Shown one piece after another: positions 35,513 through 44,801 of a stretch of 64,000 bases of DNA. Position 1 is the stretch's first letter. The number at the start of each line of letters is the position of its first letter. The notes beneath the pieces are model-generated. The model made no database searches. It was not told the origin of the DNA and saw only the letters and a program-made list of their open reading frames with translations. The DNA comes from Halobacillus karajensis (GTDB lineage Bacteria; Bacillota; Bacilli; Bacillales; Halobacillaceae): NCBI RefSeq assembly GCF_900108515.1, contig NZ_FNWW01000009.1, positions 1 to 64,000 of the forward strand. The letters are read 5' to 3'. Made by a program: the position numbers and the translations under genes.

Positions 35513-36751
35513 TTATTCTTCGTCAATCAATGTCAGTTGTCGCGTTTTTTCTGCCACTTCCTCCGGATCAACATGATGGCGAGCCACGCCAGATTCCATA
35601 GCGGCTTTTGCAACACTTGCAGCTACAGCAGGCGCTACCCTTGGATCAAATGGAGCCGGGATGACATAATCTTCGCTCAGTTCATCTTCACTTACTAAAG
35701 AAGCAATGGCCTCAGCTGCAGCAATTTTCATTTTCTCATTAATCCGCGTTGCTCTGACATCCAGAGCCCCTCGGAAAATCCCTGGGAATGCCAGTACATT
35801 ATTTACCTGATTTGGGAAATCGGAGCGGCCTGTCCCAATCACGCGGGCGCCTGCTTCTTTTGCAGCTTCAGGCATTATTTCCGGTTCTGGGTTTGCCATC
35901 GCGAAAATTATAGAATCATCATTCATTCGCGCAACCATCTCCTGGGAAAGCAATCCGCCAACTGATACACCGATGAAGACATCAGCGCCTTCCATGACCT
36001 CTTCAAGGTTCCCTTCTGTGCGGTCTTTATTCGTGATTTTAGCAATCTCATCTTTTACCTCGTTCATGCCGTAATCCCGTCCTTCAAAGATTGCGCCTTT
36101 GGAGTCACACATAATAATATCACGGACACCGAAATGATAAAGCAATTTAATAATGGCTATCCCAGCAGCACCAGCGCCATTGGCAACCACCTTAATCTCT
36201 GAAAATGATTTACCAGTAATCTTTAAGGCATTCATAAGCCCGGCCACTGTTACAATCGCCGTTCCATGCTGGTCATCATGGAAAATTGGGATATTCGTTT
36301 CTTTCTTTAAGCGATCTTCGATAATGAAGCAATTAGGAGCGGCAATATCCTCCAAATTCACACCACCGAAAGTAGGTTCCATCAATTTTACTGTCTGGAC
36401 AATTTGGTCAATATCTCGTGTATTTAGACAAATAGGAAATGCATCCACACCAGCAAAACTCTTAAATAGCGCTGCTTTGCCTTCCATGACAGGCAGGGAG
36501 GCTTCCGGACCAATATTCCCCAGTCCAAGTACAGCCGATCCATCACTAACGACAGCGACCATATTTCCTTTCATTGTATAATCATAGACGGTATCCTTAT
36601 GGTCATAGATTTCTTTACAAGGCTCAGCTACCCCAGGGGAATAAGCCAAGCTTAAATCTCGTGCATTTTTAACAGGTACTTTGGAGTGGGTTTCAAGTTT
36701 TCCTTTGTTAACACGGTGGATGTGCAATGCTTCATCTCTTAAATTCGACAC
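35513..36751 (-). CDS. NAD(P)-dependent malic enzyme (YtsJ-like)
   Basis: 412 residues; oxidative decarboxylation of malate to pyruvate with NAD(P)H. VAEPCKEIYD and SDGSAVLGLGNIGPEASLPVMEGKA hold the catalytic Lys and Asp region; FHDDQHGTAIV binds the metal; the Rossmann motif is VVANGAGAAGIAI. It resembles the NADP-linked YtsJ of B. subtilis at the same locus, but cofactor preference cannot be read safely. GTG start with GGAG nine bases upstream. It has its own strong promoter and an operator-like palindrome. Confidence 0.93.
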   Translation of the reverse strand: MSNLRDEALHIHRVNKGKLETHSKVPVKNARDLSLAYSPGVAEPCKEIYDHKDTVYDYTMKGNMVAVVSDGSAVLGLGNIGPEASLPVMEGKAALFKSFAGVDAFPICLNTRDIDQIVQTVKLMEPTFGGVNLEDIAAPNCFIIEDRLKKETNIPIFHDDQHGTAIVTVAGLMNALKITGKSFSEIKVVANGAGAAGIAIIKLLYHFGVRDIIMCDSKGAIFEGRDYGMNEVKDEIAKITNKDRTEGNLEEVMEGADVFIGVSVGGLLSQEMVARMNDDSIIFAMANPEPEIMPEAAKEAGARVIGTGRSDFPNQVNNVLAFPGIFRGALDVRATRINEKMKIAAAEAIASLVSEDELSEDYVIPAPFDPRVAPAVAASVAKAAMESGVARHHVDPEEVAEKTRQLTLIDEE

Positions 36752-36791
36752 GACGACACGCTCCTTTTTAACTTATAATAATACCGATCCA

Positions 36792-36846
36792 GGTGGTCTG
36801 ACCACCATTAACTTCTTAATTATAACAGATGATCATGGAGTGTAAA
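36792..36846 (-). promoter_or_regulatory. Promoter and GntR-type operator of the malic-enzyme operon
   Basis: Minus strand: -35 TTTACA (36841-36846), 16-base spacer, extended -10 TGTTATAAT (TATAAT at 36819-36824). About six to twenty bases past the expected start lies the perfect palindrome GGTGGTCAGACCACC (36792-36806), containing TGGTCAGACCA, the known half-site pattern of FadR-subfamily GntR repressors. Bound repressor would block elongation. Confidence 0.75.
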
Positions 36847-36878
36847 GGAATACAAAAGCACGGGCTTAGTTTTTAATT

Positions 36879-39800
36879 TTATTCTCCATTCTTTATTGGC
36901 CGTACGGCTACAGAAGTTTCACCAAAAAACTCATATAGTTTATTTAAGGTTTTTTTTGAAAGGCTAAGAGAGTAATCATCATCCAATTTGTAGGTTCCCC
37001 TGTCTTCAGATCGAAAAATGAAGACTGGTGTATTCCCCGGGAAATATTCAGCTAGCTTTTTCAGCTTTTCTATTGAATAATGTTCATTTTCTTTAGATAC
37101 TTTAATAAAAAGTCGCCGTTTTTCATGCTGTTCTGTTCCTTCTTGAGCGAAAGGAGTGGCATGATCTATAATCAGTTGTTTTTGACCGTTCCTTTCTTCA
37201 ACCCTACCCGCTAAATAAACCAACATCTGTTCTTGCATCCAAACTTTTACGTTTCGATATGTTTCCGGAAAAAGTACAGCATCCATTTCAGTCGATTCAT
37301 CACTAATAGTCAAGAATGCCATCGGATCTCCCCGCTTTGTACGGATTTCCCGTACACCGTCTATGACACAAGCCACTTCTACTTTTCTCTTAGGTGGTAC
37401 ACGATGAGCTTGTAATATAGATAGAATGCCGCTCTCATTTAGTCTTCCCCGCTGATGTGCAAGAGGATGTTGGGACATATATGAACCTAATACTTCTTTT
37501 TCCATAGATAAACGCTTCAAAGGAGGGAATGGTTCGACATGGATCATTTCCATATCTAATTCATTTCCAAAGAAACCTGGCTGATCTTGAAACTCTTTAA
37601 AAAGCTCTCCTTGTTCAAGAGCTTGATCAATGCTTGCAAGTACACTTGCTCTATTTTGGTGAAGTTCATCAAAAGCCCCCGCTAAAACTAGTGCTTCAAT
37701 TACTTTTCTTGAAACAATCTTCCCATCAGTGCGAAGACAAAAATCATTGAGATTTCTAAACTGACCCTTTGATCTTTCTTCCAAGATGCTTTGAGCTGCT
37801 TGATAGCCCACACCTTTAATAGCTGTCAGTCCTATTCTTATATCCCCTGAATCGTTTTGGGAAAGAATATGACTTCTATTCACAGAGGGAGCATTTACTT
37901 TCACTCCCATATCCCTAGCTTCTCTGATGTAGATCGTCATTTTATCCTTGTCTCCAAGGTGAGCGTTCATAAGTTCGGCTAGAAAATAAGAGGAATAGTG
38001 AGCTTTCATATAAGCTAATCTATAAGAAATCATACTGTAAGCCACTGCGTGGCTTCTGTTAAAACCATAATTAGAAAACTTGACAATCCAATCAAACAAT
38101 TGATGAGCAACCGAATCATCATAACCTTTCAGATTACAGCCATTTACGAATTTCAATCGTTCGTTTTCTAACACTTCCCCTTGTTTTTTACTTACTGCTC
38201 TTCGTAACAGGTCGGCTTGACCTAAAGAGTAGCCGGCAACATACTGAGCTACTTGCATAATCTGTTCTTGATAGACCAACACCCCAAAAGTATGAGATAA
38301 AATCGGCTTCAGATCTGGATGGGGATATTCGATGTTTTTACGTTTATTTTTTCTATCAATATAAACAGGAATATATTCCATTGGACCTGGACGATAGAGA
38401 GCATTAACGGCTACGACATCCTCAAAATGATTAGGTTTCAACCGCATTAGAACGTTTTTCATTCCTTGTGACTCCAATTGGAATACGCCATTAGTTCTAC
38501 CTTCCTTAAGTAAACGAAAAGTAGAAGAATCATCCAGCGGAATTTGATCTATGGAAAATGACTTGTTTTGATAACGTTTCACTTTTCTTTCCATTTGTTC
38601 CAAAAACGATAGATTCCGGAGACCGAGAAAATCAATCTTTAGCAGTCCAATTTTTTCTAAATCTCCCATAGCGAATTGTGTTAAAGCCACCGGCCCTTGA
38701 CTATTCAGCAAGGCCGTGTAATTCACTAGAGCATGCTCACTCAATACCACTCCTGCTGCGTGCGTGGATATATGCCTCGGAAGTCCTTCCAGCTTTGCGG
38801 CTACTCGAAATAATAACTTCAGACGGTCTGAATTCCGAATATAACTCTTTAATTCTTCGGAATCTTTCACAAGATCAACTAAAGATATGGATGTTGTCTT
38901 AGGGATATGATGAAGTATGAAAGAGGCATCATTTTCATCTATTTTAAGCACCTTAAACAGCTCTCTAAGAACACTTCTTGCAGCGAATGTTCCAAACGTA
39001 CATATTTGAGCGACACGATCACTACCATATTTTTCAGCAACATAGGTAATGACTTCATCCCTGCGGTGATCAGGGAAATCAATATCTATATCCGGCATCG
39101 AAATTCTTTCCGGGTTTAAAAACCGCTCAAACAATAAATTATACTCAAGAGGGTCGATTTGAGTAATGCCGAGCAGATAGGCGACTATAGAGCCTGCGGC
39201 AGACCCTCGCCCTGGACCTGCGTGTATCCCTTTTTGTCTGGCATAGCTAATAAAATCCCAAACAATAAGGAAATAATCACTGAAACCCATGGAAGTAATG
39301 ATCGATAATTCATGAGCTAATCGTTCTTTTGCCTGTACACGCCTTTCAGATTCATATTTTTTCACCAGAGATATCTCACACAACTCCCTCAAATAATCTT
39401 CCGACTTAGCTTGATCTGGAGTCGGATAAGAGGGAAGCAATTGCCGATCAAGCTCCAATTCCACATTACACGCGGCCGCAATGTCACTTGAGGCATCTAA
39501 CGTTTCAGGCCACCACTCCCCGAAAAAGTCTTCCATCTCCCTCTGTGACTTAAGGTAATAGTGATGTTCATTTTCGTCAGAACTATAACGTGTCCCTTCA
39601 TTTATCGCCTGCAAACATTGATAAGCATCTGCATCTTCTTTATGAAGATAGCGTACATCCCCAATGGCTACAACGCTCATTCCGTTTTCTTTCACCCATT
39701 CTTTCAAAGGTGTATGTAACTGCCGTTCTGAGTGAAGATCACGATCTTGAATGCTCAAGTAAAAACGATCAGCCCCTAATAATTCTAACCAGCGCTGTCG

Positions 39801-40229
39801 TGAGTCCTCAAGTTTTTCAGTCATACGATTAGCTATCGTTTCTGCCCAGGGGGATGAGGAGGTTAACTGAACAAAGATCAAACCATCTCTATAATTGGTC
39901 AACTGATCCAGCGTCATATCTTCACCTTTTGTCTGAACAAGCGTGCTGATTTGAAGTAGGTTTTGATAACCTTTATTAGTTTCTGCCAGAAGGATCATTG
40001 GAAATGGAAGAGAACGATCTAACACTGTTGTTTTTAACCCGATGATTGGTTTAATCCCCATTTTTATACATTTATCGTAAAATGTAACCGCTCCACTCAT
40101 CGTATTCTCATCTGTGATCGCCATCGCGTGAAAGCCGACATCTTTCGCCGTCTTTACCAATGGATCAATTTTGACTGTACTCTTCATTAAGCTGTATCCT
40201 GTCTGGACATTTAAATGAGTAAAAGTCAT
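36879..40229 (-). CDS. dnaE: DNA polymerase III alpha subunit DnaE
   Basis: 1116 residues (B. subtilis DnaE has 1115). PHP domain (HLNVQTGYSLMKST to about 290), C-family polymerase core with PDIDIDFPDHRRDEVI catalytic aspartates and FGPGRGSAAGS-type AGPGRGSAAGSIVAYLLG, helix-hairpin-helix (LTAIKGVGYQAAQSI) and a C-terminal OB fold (VACVIDGVREIRTKRGDPMAFLTI). It extends RNA primers on the lagging strand before PolC takes over. AAGGTG is six bases before ATG ACT; the GTG three codons upstream was rejected. Confidence 0.98.
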   Translation of the reverse strand: MTFTHLNVQTGYSLMKSTVKIDPLVKTAKDVGFHAMAITDENTMSGAVTFYDKCIKMGIKPIIGLKTTVLDRSLPFPMILLAETNKGYQNLLQISTLVQTKGEDMTLDQLTNYRDGLIFVQLTSSSPWAETIANRMTEKLEDSRQRWLELLGADRFYLSIQDRDLHSERQLHTPLKEWVKENGMSVVAIGDVRYLHKEDADAYQCLQAINEGTRYSSDENEHHYYLKSQREMEDFFGEWWPETLDASSDIAAACNVELELDRQLLPSYPTPDQAKSEDYLRELCEISLVKKYESERRVQAKERLAHELSIITSMGFSDYFLIVWDFISYARQKGIHAGPGRGSAAGSIVAYLLGITQIDPLEYNLLFERFLNPERISMPDIDIDFPDHRRDEVITYVAEKYGSDRVAQICTFGTFAARSVLRELFKVLKIDENDASFILHHIPKTTSISLVDLVKDSEELKSYIRNSDRLKLLFRVAAKLEGLPRHISTHAAGVVLSEHALVNYTALLNSQGPVALTQFAMGDLEKIGLLKIDFLGLRNLSFLEQMERKVKRYQNKSFSIDQIPLDDSSTFRLLKEGRTNGVFQLESQGMKNVLMRLKPNHFEDVVAVNALYRPGPMEYIPVYIDRKNKRKNIEYPHPDLKPILSHTFGVLVYQEQIMQVAQYVAGYSLGQADLLRRAVSKKQGEVLENERLKFVNGCNLKGYDDSVAHQLFDWIVKFSNYGFNRSHAVAYSMISYRLAYMKAHYSSYFLAELMNAHLGDKDKMTIYIREARDMGVKVNAPSVNRSHILSQNDSGDIRIGLTAIKGVGYQAAQSILEERSKGQFRNLNDFCLRTDGKIVSRKVIEALVLAGAFDELHQNRASVLASIDQALEQGELFKEFQDQPGFFGNELDMEMIHVEPFPPLKRLSMEKEVLGSYMSQHPLAHQRGRLNESGILSILQAHRVPPKRKVEVACVIDGVREIRTKRGDPMAFLTISDESTEMDAVLFPETYRNVKVWMQEQMLVYLAGRVEERNGQKQLIIDHATPFAQEGTEQHEKRRLFIKVSKENEHYSIEKLKKLAEYFPGNTPVFIFRSEDRGTYKLDDDYSLSLSKKTLNKLYEFFGETSVAVRPIKNGE

Positions 40230-40360
40230 TTCGTACACCTTCTTTCATATAAATTATAGCTAGTCTATGAAATGGATGAAAGCCTCCTGCATAAATAGGC
40301 ACAAGAAAGAATAATGGTTATTGTAAGAGACTATTTCAAGCCAGCGAAAAGAGGGACAAG

Positions 40361-40693
40361 ATGGAAGATCGCTTAGTCATATCCATGATTCAATGCTTCT
40401 TTATCGCTTTCGGGGTTATTGTAGGAGGAACGATTATTGGAAGTATCGGAAGTTTTTTAACAGGGGAAGCAGCATTAACCTCTATGTTCCGCATCGCAAA
40501 AGGTTTAAGAATTTGGGCGATTGTTGCGGCAATCGGAGGAACATTTGATGCCATTAGCAATTTTGAAAAAGGAATCTTTGACGGATCCACTTTTGATGTT
40601 TTTAAACAAGTAATGATTATTATCGCAGCAATGGGCGGAGTCAAAACAGCCCTGCTTCTTTTCGAATGGTTATTAGGTGATGAGGTGACCTAA
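40361..40693 (+). CDS. ytrH: Sporulation membrane protein YtrH
   Basis: 110 residues with three hydrophobic segments (about 10-33, 47-65, 82-105) and the conserved GGTIIGSIGSFLTGEAALTSM. B. subtilis YtrH is made in the mother cell under sigma-E and is needed for efficient sporulation; its mechanism is unknown. It is divergent from dnaE. The stop overlaps the ytrI start (TAATG). I could not identify a convincing sigma-E promoter. Confidence 0.9.
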   Translation: MEDRLVISMIQCFFIAFGVIVGGTIIGSIGSFLTGEAALTSMFRIAKGLRIWAIVAAIGGTFDAISNFEKGIFDGSTFDVFKQVMIIIAAMGGVKTALLLFEWLLGDEVT

Positions 40694-41190
40694 TGCATTT
40701 TCCAGCCTATCATAAAAGCAAAGAATGGAGACGCCTGTTCGCTGGTCTTGTATTAGGCGCTGTCATCGGTTACGCCTTTTTTGTTTATGTTCACGGTCAA
40801 TTACAACAAAAGTATACGGAAGAACACATTGAAATGACCGCTAAAATCAGTGAGTGGGAAACAAAATATGAGGCCTTATTAAAAAACCAGGAACAAGGGT
40901 CAAACGAAAAACCGATGAGTATCAAAGATATATCGATCACTTTTACAAATGCGAAAAAGTTGGAAGTCGACCTCCTTACCCAACATCAATTGACAACCTT
41001 AGTAAAGGATCAACTGGTCAGTATCACAGGAAAAGATATTACAACTGTTGCGGATCAAGTAGACTTAATCGTTTCAGCAATTGAAAATAAGAACTATGTG
41101 GTCGATGATTTCACTTACGAACTTAAAATCACACGACTCATCGTTTCGGAGACCCTTTCTTTTCACCTGGAAATTAAATTAGTCCGATAA
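40693..41190 (+). CDS. ytrI: Sporulation membrane protein YtrI
   Basis: 165 residues: one N-terminal membrane helix (about 16-33), a coiled stretch, then an extracytoplasmic alpha/beta domain (LEVDLLTQHQLTTLVKDQL). It partners YtrH in B. subtilis sporulation. The ATG shares its first base with the ytrH stop, with GAGGTG just upstream, so translation is coupled. Confidence 0.9.
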   Translation: MHFPAYHKSKEWRRLFAGLVLGAVIGYAFFVYVHGQLQQKYTEEHIEMTAKISEWETKYEALLKNQEQGSNEKPMSIKDISITFTNAKKLEVDLLTQHQLTTLVKDQLVSITGKDITTVADQVDLIVSAIENKNYVVDDFTYELKITRLIVSETLSFHLEIKLVR

Positions 41191-41197
41191 TGATTTT

Positions 41198-41227
41198 GAG
41201 CAGGCTTTATTCAGCCTGCTCTTTTTT
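41198..41227 (+). terminator. Terminator of ytrH-ytrI, embedded in the nrnA 3' end
   Basis: GAGCAGGCT TTATTC AGCCTGCTC followed by TTTTTTA on the + strand. The hairpin overlaps the stop and last codons of nrnA on the other strand. Confidence 0.85.
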
Positions 41228-42166
41228 ATACTCCAAGCATTTCTCTCGCAGTTCTTCCGCAATTTCATCTGTCTCTTCCCAGGAAGAAGCGGTTGCTCCG
41301 GAAGCCAAAGGATGACCACCACCTTTATGGTTTGCAGCAATCCCATTTATTACCGGACCTTTAGAACGCAAACGGACTCTAATCGTATCCTCTTCTTCCA
41401 CAAAGAACGCCCAAGCTAACATCCCTTCAATATCTCCCAGCAACCCTACCAATTGACTAGTTTCAGAAGGTGTGACTTCAAATTTTTCCAATGTTGCCCG
41501 GTCAAGACGAATGGTTGAACACCCTGCTTCATGGACAGTGAAATTTTGTAAAACATATCCCTTAAGCTTGGCGACATGAAGAGGTGTTTTATACATTTCG
41601 TTATATAAGATAGGGCGATCAAAATTATAATTAACAAGTTCAGCGGCATAAGAAAGGGTTTGTTTGGTCGTACTCGGGTATAGGAATCGACCAGTATCCC
41701 CTACGATACCTGCATAAAGCAAACGAGCGGCTTCATCATTCATCTTCAACCCTTCATCAGCAAATTCTAAATAGAACTGAAAAATCATTTCAGAAGTAGA
41801 ACTTGCTGATGTATCCACCCATTGAATATCACCATAGTTATCCACTTCAGGATGATGATCAATCTTAATCAATAGCTCTCCCTGGTTGTAACGTTGATCG
41901 TCAATTCGAGCCTGATTGGCAGTATCGCAGACGATGTTTAGAGCTCCATGGAAAGTTTCATCAGGGACTTCGTCCATAGTGATGAGAAAATCCAATGAGG
42001 GTTCCCCTTCCCCTGTTACATATACCATCTTTTTTGGAAACGTTGCCTGTATGAGCCTCGCTAATCCTGCTTGTGAACCATAAGCATCAGGGTCTGGACG
42101 AATATGTCGATGAATGATAATCGTATCATGATTCTTAATGGCATCTAAAATCGCTTGTTTACTCAT
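41207..42166 (-). CDS. nrnA: Bifunctional oligoribonuclease / pAp phosphatase NrnA
   Basis: 319-residue DHH/DHHA1 phosphoesterase that degrades nano-RNA and removes the 3' phosphate of pAp. Motifs: HRHIRPDPDAYGSQ, VCDTAN, DHHPEVDNYGDI (the DHH triad) and the DHHA1 GGGHPLASGA. It is in the same relative position as B. subtilis ytqI. The C-terminus carries EYKKEQAE, encoded by the opposite-strand terminator. Confidence 0.96.
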   Translation of the reverse strand: MSKQAILDAIKNHDTIIIHRHIRPDPDAYGSQAGLARLIQATFPKKMVYVTGEGEPSLDFLITMDEVPDETFHGALNIVCDTANQARIDDQRYNQGELLIKIDHHPEVDNYGDIQWVDTSASSTSEMIFQFYLEFADEGLKMNDEAARLLYAGIVGDTGRFLYPSTTKQTLSYAAELVNYNFDRPILYNEMYKTPLHVAKLKGYVLQNFTVHEAGCSTIRLDRATLEKFEVTPSETSQLVGLLGDIEGMLAWAFFVEEEDTIRVRLRSKGPVINGIAANHKGGGHPLASGATASSWEETDEIAEELREKCLEYKKEQAE

Positions 42167-42287
42167 AAAAAAAGCCTCCTCTTCTTCTTTCCATACTTTA
42201 TAATAATAGAATCCTCTGTACAGGTAGCCTTTTCAAGAGAAACAAGCTACAATAAGAGGGAAAATTAACTTCAGGAGTCGATCTATA

Positions 42288-42590
42288 ATGATAATTTTTC
42301 CGATCCTTATCTTAGTCTCTTTTGTACTCTATATCTACTACAAGGTGATGATTATCCGTTCCACTGATCCTTTAACACAAGAGTACCTGAACAGCAAAGC
42401 GAAGTTATTCCTTGGAAGCTTCATCTTCTTTTTTGGAATCAACCAATATGTATTCTACCAGACGAAACTTTCCTTATTTATAGGAATCGTATTTATCGCT
42501 CTGGGTATTTTCCAGGCAAGGCTGGGGTGGAAAGCAAGCAAGCATTATCAAGCTGAATATCAAAAGCACCGGACAAGCCCTCAATCTTGA
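42288..42590 (+). CDS. ytpI: YtpI-like small membrane protein
   Basis: 100 residues, three hydrophobic segments (about 3-20, 43-60, 63-80) and a basic C-terminus (ARLGWKASKHYQAEYQKH). It resembles the YtpI family of unknown function. CAGGAG lies upstream of the ATG. It lies between nrnA and ytoI as in B. subtilis. Confidence 0.85.
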   Translation: MIIFPILILVSFVLYIYYKVMIIRSTDPLTQEYLNSKAKLFLGSFIFFFGINQYVFYQTKLSLFIGIVFIALGIFQARLGWKASKHYQAEYQKHRTSPQS

Positions 42591-42603
42591 GCTTGGCGCG
42601 GAA

Positions 42604-42630
42604 AAGTCGCTGATCTACAGCGACTTTTTT
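42604..42630. terminator. Terminator between convergent ytpI and ytoI
   Basis: AAGTCGCT GATCTAC AGCGACTT followed by TTTTTT on the + strand. On the minus strand the stem is followed by TTCCGC, so it mainly serves ytpI. Confidence 0.8.
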
Positions 42631-43942
42631 ATCGATCAATAAGTTGTGCCATGAGCAATGCCTTACCAACAACCGATTTGTTATGATGGACCTCTATGTC
42701 CACTTTCGCAAATTTCCTTCCAACTTCTAGAATTTCCGGTCTTACTTCGATCTCGCTTTCAATCTGTACAGGCTTGATAAAAAACACAGAAATGTTTTCA
42801 ACGACAAGATCGCCTTTTTTATATTTTCTCAACAACCGGCTTGAAGCTTCTGTAATCAATGAGATAAAAACGCCATAAGACATCGTGCCCAGCGGATTTG
42901 TCATCTGAGGCGTAACCATCGTTTTCCATACGGGAGACGTATCATTCTCCTCCAAAATTTCCATGCGATTTGTAGCGAGGTCATCAATAGTTTCTCCTAC
43001 TTGAGGCTGTCTCTGGATATGCTGTAACGCTTTTAATACATCCTGACGGGAAATAATCCCTTGTAGTTTATGAGAGGGATCCACAACAGGCATTAATTCA
43101 ATCCCTTCCCATACCATGACATGGGCTGCATTTGCTAGTGAAGTCTTTGCATGGACGGTCATTGGATTCCTTGTCATGACCTTATCAATCCTCATATTTT
43201 TATCTTTCCCAATGACATCTCTGGAAGTTACAATTCCGACTACACGATTTTGTTGATCAACAACCGGATATCGGCTGTGTCCCGTTTCCGTATTAAAATC
43301 ATGCCAGCGGGAGACTAAATCTGCAGATCGTAAGAACTTGGAATGACTATATGACGTATAAATATCATCGACAAGCACAATTTCTTTTTTGATCAACTGA
43401 TCATAAATGGCCCTGTTGATCATGGTAGCGACTGTAAAGGTATCATAGCTAGTTGAAATCACTGGCAGTTTCTTTTCATCTGCTAGTTTTTTTACGGTTT
43501 CACTTGTATCGAAACCTCCTGTGATTAAGACGGCCGCTCCTTCTTTAACGGCAAGCTCATGGGCATTTGTCCGGTTCCCTACAATTAGTAGAGAACCAGC
43601 CTCCGTATAACGCATCATAGCTTCGAGCTTCATAGCTCCTATAACGAATTTACTTAACGTTTTATATAAACCTTCTCGACCACCTAGAACCTGCCCGTCC
43701 ACAATGTTAACAATTTCGGCAAATGTCAGCCTCTCAATGTTTTCTTTTTTCTTCTTTTCAATCCTAATAGTGCCGACACGTTCCATCGTACTGACCAAGT
43801 CTTGGTTCTCCGCTTCCTTAATGGCCCTGTAGGCTGTCCCCTCACTCACGTTTAAAGCCTTCGCTATTCCTCTTACAGATATTTTACTGCCGACTGACAG
43901 AGACTCAATATGTTCCAGAATCTGTTCATGCTTCGTTGCCAT
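42629..43942 (-). CDS. ytoI: YtoI: HTH, DRTGG, tandem CBS and hot-dog domain protein
   Basis: 437 residues. Domains: N-terminal helix-turn-helix (about 1-60, RGIAKALNVSEGTAYRAIKEA), DRTGG domain (75-180), two CBS domains (about 190-310, VVDQQNRVVGIVTSRDV and VVDPSHKLQGIISRQDV) and a thioesterase-like hot-dog domain (about 325-437). CBS domains often bind adenine nucleotides, so it may sense energy state; the target is unknown. The frame is open 26 codons upstream, but MATKHEQI with GGTGG before it matches the usual family length. Confidence 0.9.
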   Translation of the reverse strand: MATKHEQILEHIESLSVGSKISVRGIAKALNVSEGTAYRAIKEAENQDLVSTMERVGTIRIEKKKKENIERLTFAEIVNIVDGQVLGGREGLYKTLSKFVIGAMKLEAMMRYTEAGSLLIVGNRTNAHELAVKEGAAVLITGGFDTSETVKKLADEKKLPVISTSYDTFTVATMINRAIYDQLIKKEIVLVDDIYTSYSHSKFLRSADLVSRWHDFNTETGHSRYPVVDQQNRVVGIVTSRDVIGKDKNMRIDKVMTRNPMTVHAKTSLANAAHVMVWEGIELMPVVDPSHKLQGIISRQDVLKALQHIQRQPQVGETIDDLATNRMEILEENDTSPVWKTMVTPQMTNPLGTMSYGVFISLITEASSRLLRKYKKGDLVVENISVFFIKPVQIESEIEVRPEILEVGRKFAKVDIEVHHNKSVVGKALLMAQLIDR

Positions 43943-44043
43943 ATGACCACCAAACTTTCTAACTGTACTAATCATTTTACTTTTAATTGTTATTATACAG
44001 TTGATACAGATGATCCGCAATTTCTTCCAGAAGTTTCAGAAAA

Positions 44044-44077
44044 AAAGCCGTTTGCCTTTGATAAGACAAACGGCTTT
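44044..44077 (-). terminator. Terminator of ytkL
   Basis: AAAGCCGTTTG pairs with CAAACGGCTTT, followed by TTTTCTG on the minus strand, just past the ytkL stop. Confidence 0.85.
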
Positions 44078-44090
44078 ATATAGCCTGCTT

Positions 44091-44771
44091 TCACAGCTCT
44101 AATGACTCACCCGGCTTCAGTGCTTTTCCTGTACCTGGTTTTACCTCTTCCGCAAAAGCATCTCCATCTTGGTTAATTAAATCAAAGGTGTTGTAGTGGA
44201 CTGGGACCACCTGTTTCGCTTGAATCCATTCTGCTGCTACAAGAGCATCTGAAGGCCCCATAGTAAAATTATCACCAATAGGAAGAAAAGCCAGATCGAT
44301 ATCATTTCGTTCGCCAATTAATTTCATATCGCTGAACAACCCAGTATCCCCAGCATGATAAATGGTTTTCCCATCAATGGTTAGAAGGATCCCCGCGGGC
44401 ATACCGGTATATATAATCGTGCCATCTTCTTCTGTATAAGACGAACCGTGGAAGGCCTGTGTAAATTTCACATACCCAAAATCAAACTCATGACCACCTC
44501 CAATGTGCATTGGATGAGCATTCAGCCCTTTGTTTCCAAGGTATTCCGCCAGTTCGAAAGGGGCTACAACTTGCGTGTCATTTCGTTTAGCAATTTCAAA
44601 TGTATCCCCAACGTGATCATTGTGTCCATGCGTAAGCAAGATCACATCAGCTTTCACCTCGTCCGCATCCAGGTCTGTGTTCCCGTTTTCTGAGATGAAC
44701 GGATCAATAAGTATCGTTTTCCCATTTGCTTCAACTTTTACTACGGCATGACCATGATAAGAAACTTTCAT
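44091..44771 (-). CDS. ytkL: UPF0173 metal-dependent hydrolase YtkL
   Basis: 226-residue metallo-beta-lactamase fold hydrolase. Metal ligands: [10 protein letters not shown] (HxHxDH), HGSS near 113, [10 protein letters not shown] and a late His in VPVHYNTF. Substrate unknown. GGAG lies eight bases before ATG AAA; the GTG three codons upstream sits on that site. It is 30 bases downstream of the aminopropyltransferase gene on the same strand, so read-through from the PspA operon is possible. Confidence 0.93.
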   Translation of the reverse strand: MKVSYHGHAVVKVEANGKTILIDPFISENGNTDLDADEVKADVILLTHGHNDHVGDTFEIAKRNDTQVVAPFELAEYLGNKGLNAHPMHIGGGHEFDFGYVKFTQAFHGSSYTEEDGTIIYTGMPAGILLTIDGKTIYHAGDTGLFSDMKLIGERNDIDLAFLPIGDNFTMGPSDALVAAEWIQAKQVVPVHYNTFDLINQDGDAFAEEVKPGTGKALKPGESLEL

Positions 44772-44801
44772 TTCCAACACTCCTTTAAAAAGAATACCTA
44801 T

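Noticed and set aside
40240-40360. Possible sigma-E promoter before ytrH
   Set aside because: Expected from the known regulation of ytrH, but no adequate -10 (CATACANT) with correct spacing could be seen.
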